A stretch of DNA of 64,000 bases from Paraburkholderia sp. Tr-20389 (GCF_017104565.1 NZ_JAAGPD010000042.1:1-64000), one strand, 5' to 3'. Shown: positions 44,862-53,947, counted from the first letter of the stretch. The notes: generated from the letters alone by a model not told the origin. A program made the numbers and translations.

Positions 44862-45437
44862 TCAATCTGGCAAGTCGGCTGCAGCGACGATCTGGCGCGC
44901 GACTTCGGCGAGCTTCACGCCCTGGTTCATCGCGCGCTTGCGCATCGTCGCGTAGGCGGCGTGTTCGGTCATCTTTTGCGAGTCCATCAACATGCGCTTC
45001 GCACGGTCGATCAGCTTGCGTTCGGCAAGCTCGTTCTCGGCCTGCGCGAGACGCTCGCGCAGTTGCGATTCCTGCGCGAAGCGCGCGAGCGCCACTTCGA
45101 GAATCGGTGCAAGGCGCTCGGTCGCGAGCCCCTCGACGAGATACGCCGTCACGCCCGCGCCGACGGCATCGCGGATCAACTGCTGGTTCGCGTCGTTGCT
45201 GAACATCAGCACGGGACGCGGCGCGGTTGCGTTCATCACGGCGAGCTGTTCGAGCGTGTCGCGCGACGGCGACTCGGTGTCGATGATCACGACATCGGGC
45301 CGCTCGCTTTCGACCGTCTCGTGCAGCGCCTGCGGCGAGGCCGTCGCGGCAAGCATGTCATAGCCGAGCCGCGCGAGGGCGTCGCGCAACTCGCCGATAG
45401 GCTTGTCGGTGTCGGTTACGAGCAATACACGCAGCAT
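44862..45437 (-). CDS. nasT: ANTAR-domain antiterminator NasT
   Basis: A 191-residue two-domain protein: a receiver-like domain (MLRVLLVTDTDKPIGELRDA, VVIIDTESPSRDTLEQLAVM) and a C-terminal ANTAR RNA-binding domain (ERKLIDRAKRMLMDSQKMTE, then HAAYATMRKRAMNQGVKLAE). It binds paired hairpins in leader RNAs of nitrate-assimilation operons and prevents termination. Frame is open far upstream, but MLRVLLVTD is the family start. The target nas operon is not in the window. Confidence 0.88.
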   Translation of the reverse strand: MLRVLLVTDTDKPIGELRDALARLGYDMLAATASPQALHETVESERPDVVIIDTESPSRDTLEQLAVMNATAPRPVLMFSNDANQQLIRDAVGAGVTAYLVEGLATERLAPILEVALARFAQESQLRERLAQAENELAERKLIDRAKRMLMDSQKMTEHAAYATMRKRAMNQGVKLAEVARQIVAAADLPD

Positions 45438-45728
45438 GGATTGCCCGGCATGAGGGATTCGGAGTTGCGCAAGTTCATTCGTCGGATTGCGGGAGGCCGT
45501 CATTCGTCCCCAACGGGACGTGGCAGTCGTTGCATGAGCGTGCTCAATACTCTGCAACTTATATGCCATCGGGCGGCAATCTCTTTGACGTTGATTGCGT
45601 GGCGTCAACCTTCTGTCGAACGCGGGCGTTTTGCACCGCAGCAGTGCGAAGTCGACCTCATTGCACCGGATTGGCGCGAGTCGAAGCACAGTGCACGTGG
45701 GGAATGCGCACTCCGCAGGCCGAGCTTT

Positions 45729-46988
45729 TTAGCGCGAGCCGAGCCAGCGTGCGTAGCTGCGAGGAGAAAACGCGAAGGTCAGCGCGATCATCGCGGCGAT
45801 GCACACGGCGAGCATGATCCACGCGGCCGTGAAGCTGCCCGTGAGGTCGCGCAAACGTCCTGCGACGATGGGCGAGATCGCCGCGACGACGAACCCGACG
45901 CCCTGCACGAACGCGCCGAGTCTTCCGGCAACGCGATGATCGTCGGCATGGTCGAGCGAGGTCACGAGTGTCAGCGAGAACGTGCCGCCGAGTCCCGCGC
46001 CGGCGATCGCGACCCACGCAAGCGGCGCGGCATCCGGCCACGCGAGCAGGCCGACCATGCCGATCAGTTGCGCCGACAGCCCCGCCACGAGCCACGGGCG
46101 GCGATCGCGGAACGAGGCTGCCGCGAGCGGCAGCAGCAGTGCCGACGCGGCCTGGAAGACCGTCATCGCCGCGAGCAGCGAGCCGCTGTGCGCGACGCTT
46201 GCGCCGCGCTGCTGATAGTAAGCGGGCAGCCACGCGACAAGCGTCGTGTAGCCGCCGTTGACGAGCCCGAAGTGCAGCCCGAGCGCCCACGCGCGGCGCT
46301 TGCGCCACATCGCGACGTGCGGCGCGTCACCTGCATGAGCGCCAGCGGGCGAGGCTGCCCGTCGATCCGGCGATGCGCAGCGCTGCAACGCGAGCCAGCA
46401 CGTGCAGGCGAGCGTGGCGGGGACGGCCCACATCGCGAGCCCTGCGTGCCACGAATCGAATGCCTTCGCGACGTATGGGCTGAAGCTCGCGCCGAGTCCG
46501 CCGCCACCCATGATCGACGCCGAGAACAGGCCCATCGCGAGCGGCACGCGCGCGTGAAAACGCTGCTTCATCACGCCGGGCAGCAGCGCCTGAATGACCG
46601 CGACGCCGATGCCCGCGACGAGTGCCGTCATCAGCAGCGCCGGGCCGCTCGACGCGGCGAAACGCGCGCCGCACGCGACGGCAATCGCCAGCAATCCCAA
46701 CGCGACTCCGCGTGCTTCGCCGACCACGCGCGTCAACAAGCCCGCGCCGAATGCGCCGAAGCCCATCGCGACGACGGGCAGGCTCGTCAGCAGCGAGGCG
46801 CCCGAAAAACTGAGACCCGTTGCTGCGCGGATCGTCGCCAGCAGCGGGCTGATGGACGTGAGCAGCGGCCGCAAGTTGATGCCGATCGCGACGATTACCG
46901 CGAGCCAGAGCCCGTCTTTCCACGAAAGCGCGGCGGATGTCGTGGTGCGCGGAGTGGTTTGCGTGTCGATGCGAGAAGTCTGGTTCAC
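45729..46988 (-). CDS. CynX/NimT-family MFS transporter
   Basis: A 419-residue, twelve-helix transporter. GINLRPLLTSISPLLATIRA after helix 1 is the CynX/NimT signature, and LGLHFGLVNGGYTTLVAWLP begins the second half. Members move cyanate-like or nitroimidazole-like small molecules; the substrate here is unknown. GTG 46988 is chosen because AAGGT lies 6-7 bases before it; a TTG at 47003 is the alternative. It is divergent from a GntR gene, with two operator palindromes between them. Confidence 0.8.
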   Translation of the reverse strand: MNQTSRIDTQTTPRTTTSAALSWKDGLWLAVIVAIGINLRPLLTSISPLLATIRAATGLSFSGASLLTSLPVVAMGFGAFGAGLLTRVVGEARGVALGLLAIAVACGARFAASSGPALLMTALVAGIGVAVIQALLPGVMKQRFHARVPLAMGLFSASIMGGGGLGASFSPYVAKAFDSWHAGLAMWAVPATLACTCWLALQRCASPDRRAASPAGAHAGDAPHVAMWRKRRAWALGLHFGLVNGGYTTLVAWLPAYYQQRGASVAHSGSLLAAMTVFQAASALLLPLAAASFRDRRPWLVAGLSAQLIGMVGLLAWPDAAPLAWVAIAGAGLGGTFSLTLVTSLDHADDHRVAGRLGAFVQGVGFVVAAISPIVAGRLRDLTGSFTAAWIMLAVCIAAMIALTFAFSPRSYARWLGSR

Positions 46989-47013
46989 GGCAATACCTTG
47001 CAAGCGGGCTCAA

Positions 47014-47048
47014 ATGGTTAACCATAATAACTTAAAATGGTTAACCAT
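47014..47048. promoter_or_regulatory. Twin GntR-type operator
   Basis: Two identical 12-base palindromes ATGGTTAACCAT at 47014-47025 and 47037-47048, 23 bases centre to centre, lie between the divergent transporter and GntR genes. TGGT-n-ACCA palindromes are typical for FadR-subfamily GntR regulators, so autoregulation and control of the transporter are likely. Confidence 0.75.
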
Positions 47049-47159
47049 TTTGGCGGAATCCGCTATCTTGCCTATTTGCTTGCCGGCGATGACGCAGCAT
47101 GCAGCCGGACGCAAGCGTCGCTAAAATACGGCCGCTCGCGTCAATCTCACTCTTCACAT

Positions 47160-47867
47160 ATGGCCACACGCCCGATCACACCGCCGCCCGCCGCAGATGC
47201 CGACAACGTCGAGGACCGCATTTACGCGTCGATCACCACGGCGCTGCTCGAAGGGCGCCTGCGGCCCGGCGCGCAACTCGTCGAACGCGATCTCGCGGCT
47301 GCCTTTGGCTGCACGCGCGGCGCGCTGCGCAAGGTGCTCGCGCGGCTCGGCTTCGAAGGCAAGCTCGTGCTTGAGGCGAATCGCGGCGCGTTCGTGCCGT
47401 CGCCGTCGGAAGAGGACGTGCGGCAGGTCTATCGCGCGCGGCAGATCGTCGAGGCGGGTATCGTCACCGCGTTGTGTGGCGCGCTGTCGGCGCAGGACAG
47501 ACGTGCGTTGAAGGCGCATGTCGCCAGCGAGAAGAAGGCGCTGAAGGACGCGCGCGTCGACGAGCAGGTGCGGCTCGCCGGGCATTTTCACGTGCTGCTG
47601 ACGCAGATCGCGGGCGGTGCGGAGTTGCAGGCCTTTGTCGCGCAACTGGTCGCGAAGACGGAGCTGTACAAGGCGCTTTACGATCCGTCGAAAGGCACCA
47701 CGTGCTCAGCCGACGAACATGCGCATCTGATCGATGCTCTCGATCAAGGCGATCTGAATTCGGCGCTGGAGGCAATGCGCGAGCATCTCGCGGAACTGGA
47801 AGAGCGTGTCGTCACGCGCATGCAGTCGGGCGCGAGCGACGATCCGGGTGCGGTCTTTCGGGGATGA
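47160..47867 (+). CDS. GntR-family (FadR/FCD subgroup) transcriptional regulator
   Basis: A 235-residue regulator with an N-terminal winged helix (DRIYASITTALLEGRLRPGA, then ERDLAAAFGCTRGALRKVLA) and a helical FCD effector domain (EEDVRQVYRARQIVEAGIVT; the His/Asp metal-type residues in LAGHFHVLLTQIAGG and DEHAHLIDALDQGD). The ATG at 47160 is used; the open frame upstream runs through the operator and is not coding. Likely represses the CynX-like transporter via the twin operator. Confidence 0.85.
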   Translation: MATRPITPPPAADADNVEDRIYASITTALLEGRLRPGAQLVERDLAAAFGCTRGALRKVLARLGFEGKLVLEANRGAFVPSPSEEDVRQVYRARQIVEAGIVTALCGALSAQDRRALKAHVASEKKALKDARVDEQVRLAGHFHVLLTQIAGGAELQAFVAQLVAKTELYKALYDPSKGTTCSADEHAHLIDALDQGDLNSALEAMREHLAELEERVVTRMQSGASDDPGAVFRG

Positions 47868-48004
47868 TGAGGTGAGAGGCAGGCGGCATGCGTTGCACAT
47901 GCCGCATCTGTTGCGTGATCGACGGCCTTGTGCGTCGATCCATTCCTGCGTCCCGCCCGATTGATCGCGAGACGCGTCCGCTGCTTCTGCTGGATGCCGC
48001 TGCG

Positions 48005-48268
48005 TCAGCGGCGGCGCACCGGCGCACTGCGCGGGCCGCTGCTGCGTTCGTCCTTGTGACGGAAGTTGATGCGTCCTTTGGTCAGGTCGTAGACCGACAA
48101 TTCGAGCGTGACGCGGTCGCCCGCGAGGATACGGATGTGATTCTTGCGCATGCGGCCCGATGCGTACGCACCCACGACGACGCCGTTGTCGAGCGTCACG
48201 CGGTAGCGGCTGTCGGGCAGTACTTCGTCGACGATGCCGTCCAGTTCGATGAGTTCTTCTTTCGCCAT
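48005..48268 (-). CDS. infA: Translation initiation factor IF-1
   Basis: An 87-residue OB-fold protein: [73 protein letters not shown]. It occupies the 30S A-site during initiation. The C-terminal tail ([13 protein letters not shown]) is longer than in E. coli IF-1 and basic. AGGAG stands before the ATG. Beta-proteobacteria often carry more than one infA; placed outside a ribosomal-protein operon, this is probably the accessory copy. Confidence 0.9.
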   Translation of the reverse strand: MAKEELIELDGIVDEVLPDSRYRVTLDNGVVVGAYASGRMRKNHIRILAGDRVTLELSVYDLTKGRINFRHKDERSSGPRSAPVRRR

Positions 48269-48407
48269 GCACTACTCCTGGTCGATGAGGGAAGGGTGCC
48301 GCGCGCGGCGCGCAGCGTGTCTTGCGCGGCAGCGTGAACGCTGCTGCGGAAATGCGGGTGAATCGTCAAACAGCGGTGAAGCAACGCGCCTCCTGCGGCG
48401 CGCCCGA

Positions 48408-48692
48408 TCAGAGGTCGGAAACGGTTTGCCCGTCCACGCGACCGTCGATCACTTGCGACGCATGCTCGATGCACGCCATGCGCGCCTTGCCCGCGCCTTC
48501 GAACGGGCGGAAGTACGCGAAGCGGAACACGCGGCCGTCGGCGGAGGGATTCGCGCCGACGCGGCAGATGCGCACCGACGCGTCGTAGCCGCTGTCGATC
48601 GAATTGCGGTGTGTCACGCCGGCCGCGGTGCGTCGCGGATAAACCAGCGGATGAATCTCGTAGCCCTTGTAGGTTTTGACGCCTTGAGTCAT
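48408..48692 (-). CDS. Small conserved-type hypothetical protein (YKGYE family)
   Basis: Ninety-four residues from MTQGVKTYKGYEIHPLVYP. The body (GYDASVRICRVGANPSADGR, VFRFAYFRPFEGAGKARMAC, IEHASQVIDGRVDG) looks like a compact alpha-beta domain. Its opening resembles the gene product at 5075-5356. No catalytic motif is evident. It lies upstream of infA on the same strand with a 140-base gap. Function unknown. Confidence 0.6.
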   Translation of the reverse strand: MTQGVKTYKGYEIHPLVYPRRTAAGVTHRNSIDSGYDASVRICRVGANPSADGRVFRFAYFRPFEGAGKARMACIEHASQVIDGRVDGQTVSDL

Positions 48693-49213
48693 GTGCAAAT
48701 CCTGTCATGCGGGCCGCCGACACGCCTCTGCATCACGCAGGTACCGGCGAATGGGCAGCAGGCGGCGCAGCACCGTAGGGCGCACCGCAACGAAAAAGTT
48801 TGGCGCGAGCCAAATGCGTAGGCTCGAACACGGCCGCGATCAACGCGGAACGAATGGAGATAAATACGCTGATGCCGCGCAGGCACCGAACGTAGCAAGT
48901 GTCACCCGGTCGGGTTCAAGCGCGCAGCGCGTGGCCGAAGCGACGAAAACCGCCGGGTCGCCGCTGCATGCTGTGGCGCGGTGACGGGACGGCTGGGACG
49001 TAACGCAATCAGTGCAACGCGGTGAAGACGAAACAAGCGGAAAGACGTTGACGCGTTGCGGTTAAGTAGATGCCGGATGATGCTGGCAGAACGCTGCGTT
49101 CCACATATTATGCCCTAAAAACAGGGCTCTGTGTAGCAGAAACTTTCGTGGGGGCGCCTTAGCGCAGCACGCCGGCGGCGAAGATAGTGACAGAGCGGAG
49201 AGGCTGGGCGCGC
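48693..49213. other. Intergenic region without a supported gene
   Basis: About 520 bases. Short frames here lack ribosome sites. A GCCCTaaaaaCAGGGC hairpin near 49110 could be part of a terminator for the minus-strand gene that ends at 49214, but its T-run is poor. Confidence 0.45.
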
Positions 49214-49432
49214 TTACTCCGTCGTCTGCGTCATGCGCTTTTGCAATTCGCGCGTGGCGGCGAGCGGAATCCGCGCGTCGTCCCATTTCGCGAGCCATTC
49301 GACTTCCTTCGACGTGAAAATCTGGCCGTGATTGCGCAGCGCGTATTGCAGCGAATCGATGATGTGATTGCGGATGATCTCGGGCGTGCGTGCATCGTCG
49401 AGCACGGTACGAAACGCTTCGAGCGTAGCCAT
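49214..49432 (-). CDS. Small hypothetical helical protein
   Basis: Seventy-two residues: MATLEAFRTVLDDARTPEII, RNHIIDSLQYALRNHGQIFT, then SKEVEWLAKWDDARIPLAA. It is all-helical and acidic/basic mixed, with no signal or membrane segment. Codon use is normal and a GAGG-type site precedes the ATG. Not recognised beyond a small soluble protein; monocistronic. Confidence 0.55.
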   Translation of the reverse strand: MATLEAFRTVLDDARTPEIIRNHIIDSLQYALRNHGQIFTSKEVEWLAKWDDARIPLAATRELQKRMTQTTE

Positions 49433-49611
49433 CGGTTGCCTCTTGTCGGTGAGCGCTTGTGAAAGACCTGACTCTTATCGCACATCAAAAAGCGCGCTGC
49501 CACGCGGTCAAAATTCACGCCGCTTCAATGGGGTCTCGGTCGCGCATGGTGGTGGGTATGCACTTTGCAACGCGCATCACGCTTGCCATTGCAGACGATA
49601 CGAGGCACTTC

Positions 49612-50025
49612 ATGACATTCAGAACGATTGCGCCGCTCGCGTTATGGACTGTCGCGCAGCTGGCCGTCGCCGCGACGGGCGATGCGTCGTGCGGCGTGCT
49701 GTCGGGTCCGGGCGGAGGGGCATCGGGTGCATCGGGCGCATCGGGTGTGTCCGTTGCGAGCGGCTTTGCGTTGCGCGACGGCGAGCCCGTCGATTTCATT
49801 GCGGGCGGCAAGACCGTGCGCGGCACGCTGCATGTGCTGACGGATGGCGGCATCTATCGTGCGTACTGGCAGCCGCAAGGCCGACCCGAACGCTACGTGC
49901 TGGCGAATGCGGGTACGGACGCCGTGCGGTTGATCGCGACGCGGGCGCAAGGCTCGCCAGCCACGGGCGGCATGCCGGGTACGACACTCAATCCGCAGCA
50001 GGTGCTGTCATGTCCGGCGTTCTGA
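49612..50025 (+). CDS. Small exported hypothetical protein
   Basis: A 137-residue protein whose start is set at ATG 49612 to give a signal peptide (TIAPLALWTVAQLAVAATG). A Gly/Ser/Ala repeat follows (GASGASGASGVSVASG), then a small beta-rich domain (EPVDFIAGGKTVRGTLHVLT, GIYRAYWQPQGRPERYVLA) ending PQQVLSCPAF; Cys near each end could pair. Not recognised. It ends 3 bases before the convergent phosphatase-family gene. Confidence 0.5.
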   Translation: MTFRTIAPLALWTVAQLAVAATGDASCGVLSGPGGGASGASGASGVSVASGFALRDGEPVDFIAGGKTVRGTLHVLTDGGIYRAYWQPQGRPERYVLANAGTDAVRLIATRAQGSPATGGMPGTTLNPQQVLSCPAF

Positions 50026-50028
50026 GCG

Positions 50029-50604
50029 TCATGCCGGGCGGTGAGGCGCGGGCCACCATGTCCAGCCGCGCTCGTCGCGCCGTAGTTCGACGACGGCGAG
50101 CGGCGGTATTTCGACCCGCGTGAAAGTGGCGAGCGGCGCTTGCAGCACACGCATCAAGGCAGCGCGGATCACACTTGCATGCGTGACGGCGATCACGTTG
50201 CCGCGATGCTCGAGCGCATCGAGCCAGCCGCCTATGCGCAACGTCAGCGCATCGAACGATTCGCCGCCATGCGGCGCGGCGGATGGATCGCGTGTCCATG
50301 CGGCCAACGCGTCGGGCTCTTCGTCGGCCAGTTCGAGCAGACGGCGGCCGCGCCATCGTCCGTAGTCCGCATCGGCAAGCGCGGGCACGGCATGCGCCGC
50401 GAGTCCGAGCGCCTTTGCGGTATCCAGCGCGCATGCAGCGGGGCTGCTCAATGCCAGACCCGCATCCAGAAGAGGACCGTTCGATGCACGGAACGCCGCG
50501 GCGTCTTCGGCAGCGCGAGCATCCAGCGGGTCGTCGTCGGGAAACATGCCCTTGCGCTGCGCGGCCGTCGCCGGGTGGCTGATCAACAACAGACGTGTGC
50601 GCAT
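50029..50604 (-). CDS. Histidine-phosphatase superfamily protein with altered RHG motif
   Basis: A 191-residue protein of the phosphoglycerate-mutase-like fold. The usual R-H-G motif at the N-terminus reads LLLISHPATAAQRKG: the phospho-acceptor His is kept but the preceding Arg is Ser and the Gly is Pro. Downstream elements remain: DYGRWRGRRL, HGGESFDALTLRIGGW and the second His in VIAVTHASVIRAAL. Relatives include CobC alpha-ribazole phosphatase; it is divergent from a cobalamin riboswitch and cobalt transporter, which supports a cobamide link. Activity may be reduced or altered by the motif change. Confidence 0.65.
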   Translation of the reverse strand: MRTRLLLISHPATAAQRKGMFPDDDPLDARAAEDAAAFRASNGPLLDAGLALSSPAACALDTAKALGLAAHAVPALADADYGRWRGRRLLELADEEPDALAAWTRDPSAAPHGGESFDALTLRIGGWLDALEHRGNVIAVTHASVIRAALMRVLQAPLATFTRVEIPPLAVVELRRDERGWTWWPAPHRPA

Positions 50605-50664
50605 CGGCGGCTCTTGCTCGGAAGGATGGGAAGAAAGTCGAAAGCGTGTCGCAGTTTAGCGCGT

Positions 50665-50785
50665 AGAATAGGCGCCACTCGAAGCGCGGAAGCCGGTGCA
50701 AGCCCGGCGCGGTCGCGCCACTGTAATCGGCAGTACATGTGTTCACCAACATGCAGTACGCAAGCCGGAAGCCAGACCCAAGCTT
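50665..50785 (+). promoter_or_regulatory. Cobalamin riboswitch
   Basis: The conserved cobalamin-riboswitch core is present in order: GGAAGCCGGTGCAAGCCCGG (from about 50688), GCGCCACTGTAATCGG (from 50715) and GCCGGAAGCCAGACCC (50764-50779). It lies 56 bases upstream of the cbtB start, so cobalamin should repress cbtBA. Outer stem limits are approximate. Confidence 0.9.
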
Positions 50786-50840
50786 CGACTTCCCTTATCA
50801 ATCGACTATCGGGGCGCGTTACCCCCTGGAGATATCCGTC

Positions 50841-51065
50841 ATGAACGACACCGCGCTGCACCACGCCGGTCAGACCGATCAACCCGCTATCACGCCGATT
50901 CCGCTGCGCGAACTGCTGCCCTGGATCATCTTCGGCGGTTTGCTGATGCTGCTCGCACTCTACTTCGTCGGCGCCGAGCAAGGCGCGACGTCGCTGTTTC
51001 CCGGCATGTACGTGCATGAGTTCGTGCACGACGGCCGCCATCTGCTCGGCTTTCCTTGCCACTGA
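50841..51065 (+). CDS. cbtB: Cobalt transporter small subunit CbtB
   Basis: A 74-residue membrane protein with one helix (ELLPWIIFGGLLMLLALYFV) and the C-terminal His-rich signature YVHEFVHDGRHLLGFPCH of CbtB. ATG 50841 has GGAGA upstream; the longer open frame runs into the riboswitch. It works with CbtA in cobalt uptake for cobalamin synthesis. Confidence 0.9.
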   Translation: MNDTALHHAGQTDQPAITPIPLRELLPWIIFGGLLMLLALYFVGAEQGATSLFPGMYVHEFVHDGRHLLGFPCH

Positions 51066-51086
51066 TCGCGTAAGGGAGTCATCGCC

Positions 51087-51854
51087 ATGGTTGGGAAGTT
51101 GTTGATGCGAGGCATGCTTGCAGGCATCGTCGCGGGCTTGCTCACGTTCGCGTTCGCGCGCGTGGCAGGCGAGCCGCTGGTGGACACCGCGATCTCGCTG
51201 GAAGAAAAACTGCACGCCGAACACGATCACGGTGATGCAGGCGGCCACGATCACGAAGAAGAACTCGTGAGCCGCGGCACGCAGGCGGGCCTCGGTCTGC
51301 TGACGGGCGTGGTCGCGTACGGCATGGCGTTTGGTGGCCTGTTCGCGCTGACCTTCGCGTATCTGCACGGGCGTGTCGGCAAGCTGGGCGCGCGTGCGTT
51401 GTCGGCGTGGCTCGCGCTCGGCGCCTATGTCGCCGTGGTGCTGGTGCCGACCATCAAGTATCCGGCGAACCCGCCTTCCGTCGGCGATCCCGAGACGATC
51501 GGCATGCGTACCGGGCTGTTCTTCCTGATGATCGTCACGTCGCTCGTCGTTGCCGTGTTCTCGATGAAAGTCCGCAAGCATCTGGTGCCGCGGCTCGGCG
51601 TGTGGAACGCGTCGATCGTCGGCGGCATCGTGTTCGTCGCGATCATTGCCGCGGTCCAGATCGCGCTGCCGACGGTCAACGAAGTGCCCGAAGCCTTCCC
51701 GGCCGTCGTGCTGTGGAAGTTCCGCATCACGGCGCTCGGCATGCAGGCGATCATGTGGGCCGTTATCGGTCTGCTGTTCGGCGCGCTGGTCGAGCGCAGC
51801 GAACGCATCGCGCGCGCGTCGAACGCCGCGGCGCGCAAGTCGGCCTATCTGTAA
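51087..51854 (+). CDS. cbtA: Cobalt transporter CbtA
   Basis: A 255-residue membrane protein with about six helices. After helix 1 (GMLAGIVAGLLTFAFARVAG) comes a metal-binding loop HAEHDHGDAGGHDHEEEL, then GTQAGLGLLTGVVAYGMAFG and VPTIKYPANPPSVGDPETIG, all typical of CbtA. It follows cbtB by 21 bases and shares the cobalamin riboswitch. Confidence 0.9.
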   Translation: MVGKLLMRGMLAGIVAGLLTFAFARVAGEPLVDTAISLEEKLHAEHDHGDAGGHDHEEELVSRGTQAGLGLLTGVVAYGMAFGGLFALTFAYLHGRVGKLGARALSAWLALGAYVAVVLVPTIKYPANPPSVGDPETIGMRTGLFFLMIVTSLVVAVFSMKVRKHLVPRLGVWNASIVGGIVFVAIIAAVQIALPTVNEVPEAFPAVVLWKFRITALGMQAIMWAVIGLLFGALVERSERIARASNAAARKSAYL

Positions 51855-51922
51855 CGCCTGCCTGTAACCCTTCAAGCCCGCGCCTGCGCACGATTGCGCG
51901 GGCGCGCGGCGCCCTCGTCTGC

Positions 51923-52798
51923 TTACCTCCAATTCGCCATTTCCAGAAACCGCGCCAGACACGGATTGCGGTTCGACGGCGACCACACGAGCAGCTGCGA
52001 AATCGTCGGCGCATCGGCAAGCGGCCTGAAGACGACGCCCGCCAGTTGCGCCTTGCTCATCGACTTCGGTACGAGCGCGATCCCGACGCCTTCATCGACG
52101 AGACTCAGCACCGTCTGTTGCAACTGCACTTCGAAGCGGACGTCGGGCGCGAATCCGCCTTGCGCGCAATGATCGACGATGGTCGCGCGCAAGCTCGGCG
52201 ACACGGCTTCCGATGCCATCACGAACGGCTCGTGCGCGAGTTGCGCGACCTTCAACTGCCGTGCGCGCGCGAGCGGATGATCGCGTGACAGCGCGACACA
52301 CAGTGGCTCCGTGAAAATCGCGCGCGTGTCGAGGCTCTTGCTGGGCGCGCCCGGAAACATGATCGCGGCGTCGATCTGTCCGCTCAGCACCTGTGACGCC
52401 AGATCGTTGGAGACCACCTCACGCAGGTTGAGCGTGACGTCGGGATACGCGTCGCCATACGCGCGTGCGTAAGCGGGCAGCACGCTGTACGCGGCGCACA
52501 TCGTGAAACCGATGTTCAACTGCCCGCTATCGCCGACGGACGCCGCGCGTGCATTTTTCGCCGCCTGTTCGATCGACGCGAGGATCGCCTTCGCATCTTC
52601 GTAAAAGCGCTGGCCGGCCGCCGTCAGCGTGACGCTGCGCGGGCTGCGCTCGATCAGCGTGACGCCCAGCGATGCTTCCAGCGCCGACAACTGGCGGCTC
52701 AGCGGCGGTTGCGAAAGATTGAGCCGGGCGGCCGCGCGGCCGAAATGCCGGGTTTCGGCGAGCGTGACGAAATAGCGGAGTGGCTTGACGTCGAGCAT
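51923..52798 (-). CDS. LysR-family transcriptional regulator
   Basis: A 291-residue LysR protein: MLDVKPLRYFVTLAETRHFG, RAAARLNLSQPPLSRQLSAL form the DNA-binding domain; GQLNIGFTMCAAYSVLPAYA starts the effector domain. Divergent from the AEC-family transporter (109-base gap), which it probably controls. The effector is unknown. Confidence 0.85.
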   Translation of the reverse strand: MLDVKPLRYFVTLAETRHFGRAAARLNLSQPPLSRQLSALEASLGVTLIERSPRSVTLTAAGQRFYEDAKAILASIEQAAKNARAASVGDSGQLNIGFTMCAAYSVLPAYARAYGDAYPDVTLNLREVVSNDLASQVLSGQIDAAIMFPGAPSKSLDTRAIFTEPLCVALSRDHPLARARQLKVAQLAHEPFVMASEAVSPSLRATIVDHCAQGGFAPDVRFEVQLQQTVLSLVDEGVGIALVPKSMSKAQLAGVVFRPLADAPTISQLLVWSPSNRNPCLARFLEMANWR

Positions 52799-52906
52799 GA
52801 TGCAAAAAAGGTATTGTCGAGGGCTCTATTCTGCATTGGATTGTATGGATAGAAGCGCTTACGCTTGCGCGTCTTCGTCATTCTTTGCGTTCGTCGCCGC
52901 GCTCTC

Positions 52907-53857
52907 ATGCTGTCCACGCTCGAAATCCTGCTGCCCGTCTTCGCGCTGATCTTCGCGGGCTTCTTTTGCCGCCGCCGCAATCTGCTCGGGCCGACGGCCG
53001 CTTCCGAACTGAACCGCTTCGTCGTGTGGCTCGCGCTGCCCGCGCTCCTGTTTGACACGATGGCGCATTCGACGTGGCAGCAGCTCGACCAGCCGGCCTT
53101 CATCATCACCTTTTCGATTGCCTGCGCGGGCGTGTTCATTGCCGTGCTGCTGGTGCGCGTCGCGAGCGGACGGCATCTCGCCGATGCGAGTGTCGACGCC
53201 ATTGCGGCGTCATATCCGAACACGGGCTATATCGGCTTTCCGCTCGGACTGCTCGCGTTCGGCAAGGCCAGCCTCACGCCGACCACCATCGCGACGATCC
53301 TGGTTGCCTGCGTGCTGTTCGCACTCGCGATCGTGCTGATCGAAATCGGCTTGCAGACGGAGCGCACGCCGCACAAGCTCGGTGCGAAGGTCGCGTGGCG
53401 GCTCCTGAAGAATCCGCTGATCGCGTCGCCGATACTCGGCGTACTCGCGGCGAGTGTGCATCTGTCGTTGCCGCAGAGCGCCGAAACCTTCCTCAAGCTG
53501 CTGAGCGGCGCGGCCAGCCCGTGCGCGCTGGTGAGCCTCGGGCTCTTTCTGGCGGAGAAGCGCCCGGTCAGGGAGGAAGGGCGCGAGTCGCTCACGTCGT
53601 TCGTGCTGACGGCCATCAAACTGATCGCGCAGCCGGCGCTCGCGTGGTGGATCTCCGCGCGCGTGTTTGCGCTGCCCGCGCCGATGGTCGATATGGCCGT
53701 GCTGCTTGCCGCGCTGCCAACGGGCACGGGCCCGTACATGCTCGCCGAGTTCTACCGGCGCGAGGCGCAGATCACGTCGCAGACCATTCTGCTGTCGACG
53801 CTCGGCTCGCTGGTCACTTTGTCGATGCTGCTGTTCTACATGCACGCGCCGGGGTGA
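52907..53857 (+). CDS. AEC-family (auxin efflux carrier-type) transporter
   Basis: A 316-residue permease with about ten helices in two halves. TLEILLPVFALIFAGFFCRR starts helix 1, ASYPNTGYIGFPLG is the conserved Asn-rich crossover of the first half, and ALPTGTGPYMLAEFYRREAQ the matching crossover of the second. Bacterial members export or exchange dicarboxylates or amino-acid derivatives. ATG 52907 is used. Probably regulated by the divergent LysR. Confidence 0.82.
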   Translation: MLSTLEILLPVFALIFAGFFCRRRNLLGPTAASELNRFVVWLALPALLFDTMAHSTWQQLDQPAFIITFSIACAGVFIAVLLVRVASGRHLADASVDAIAASYPNTGYIGFPLGLLAFGKASLTPTTIATILVACVLFALAIVLIEIGLQTERTPHKLGAKVAWRLLKNPLIASPILGVLAASVHLSLPQSAETFLKLLSGAASPCALVSLGLFLAEKRPVREEGRESLTSFVLTAIKLIAQPALAWWISARVFALPAPMVDMAVLLAALPTGTGPYMLAEFYRREAQITSQTILLSTLGSLVTLSMLLFYMHAPG

Positions 53858-53947
53858 CGGGCGTCCGCTGAACCGTTGTCGCGGTCTCGCAACGCGCACC
53901 GAATGAGCAGTGGTCTGCTCATTTTTTTCGTCTTACACTCGACAAAA

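Noticed and set aside
44661-47021. 786-codon plus-strand frame over nasST and the CynX-like gene
   Set aside because: Spans two recognised genes on the other strand plus their gap; shadow.
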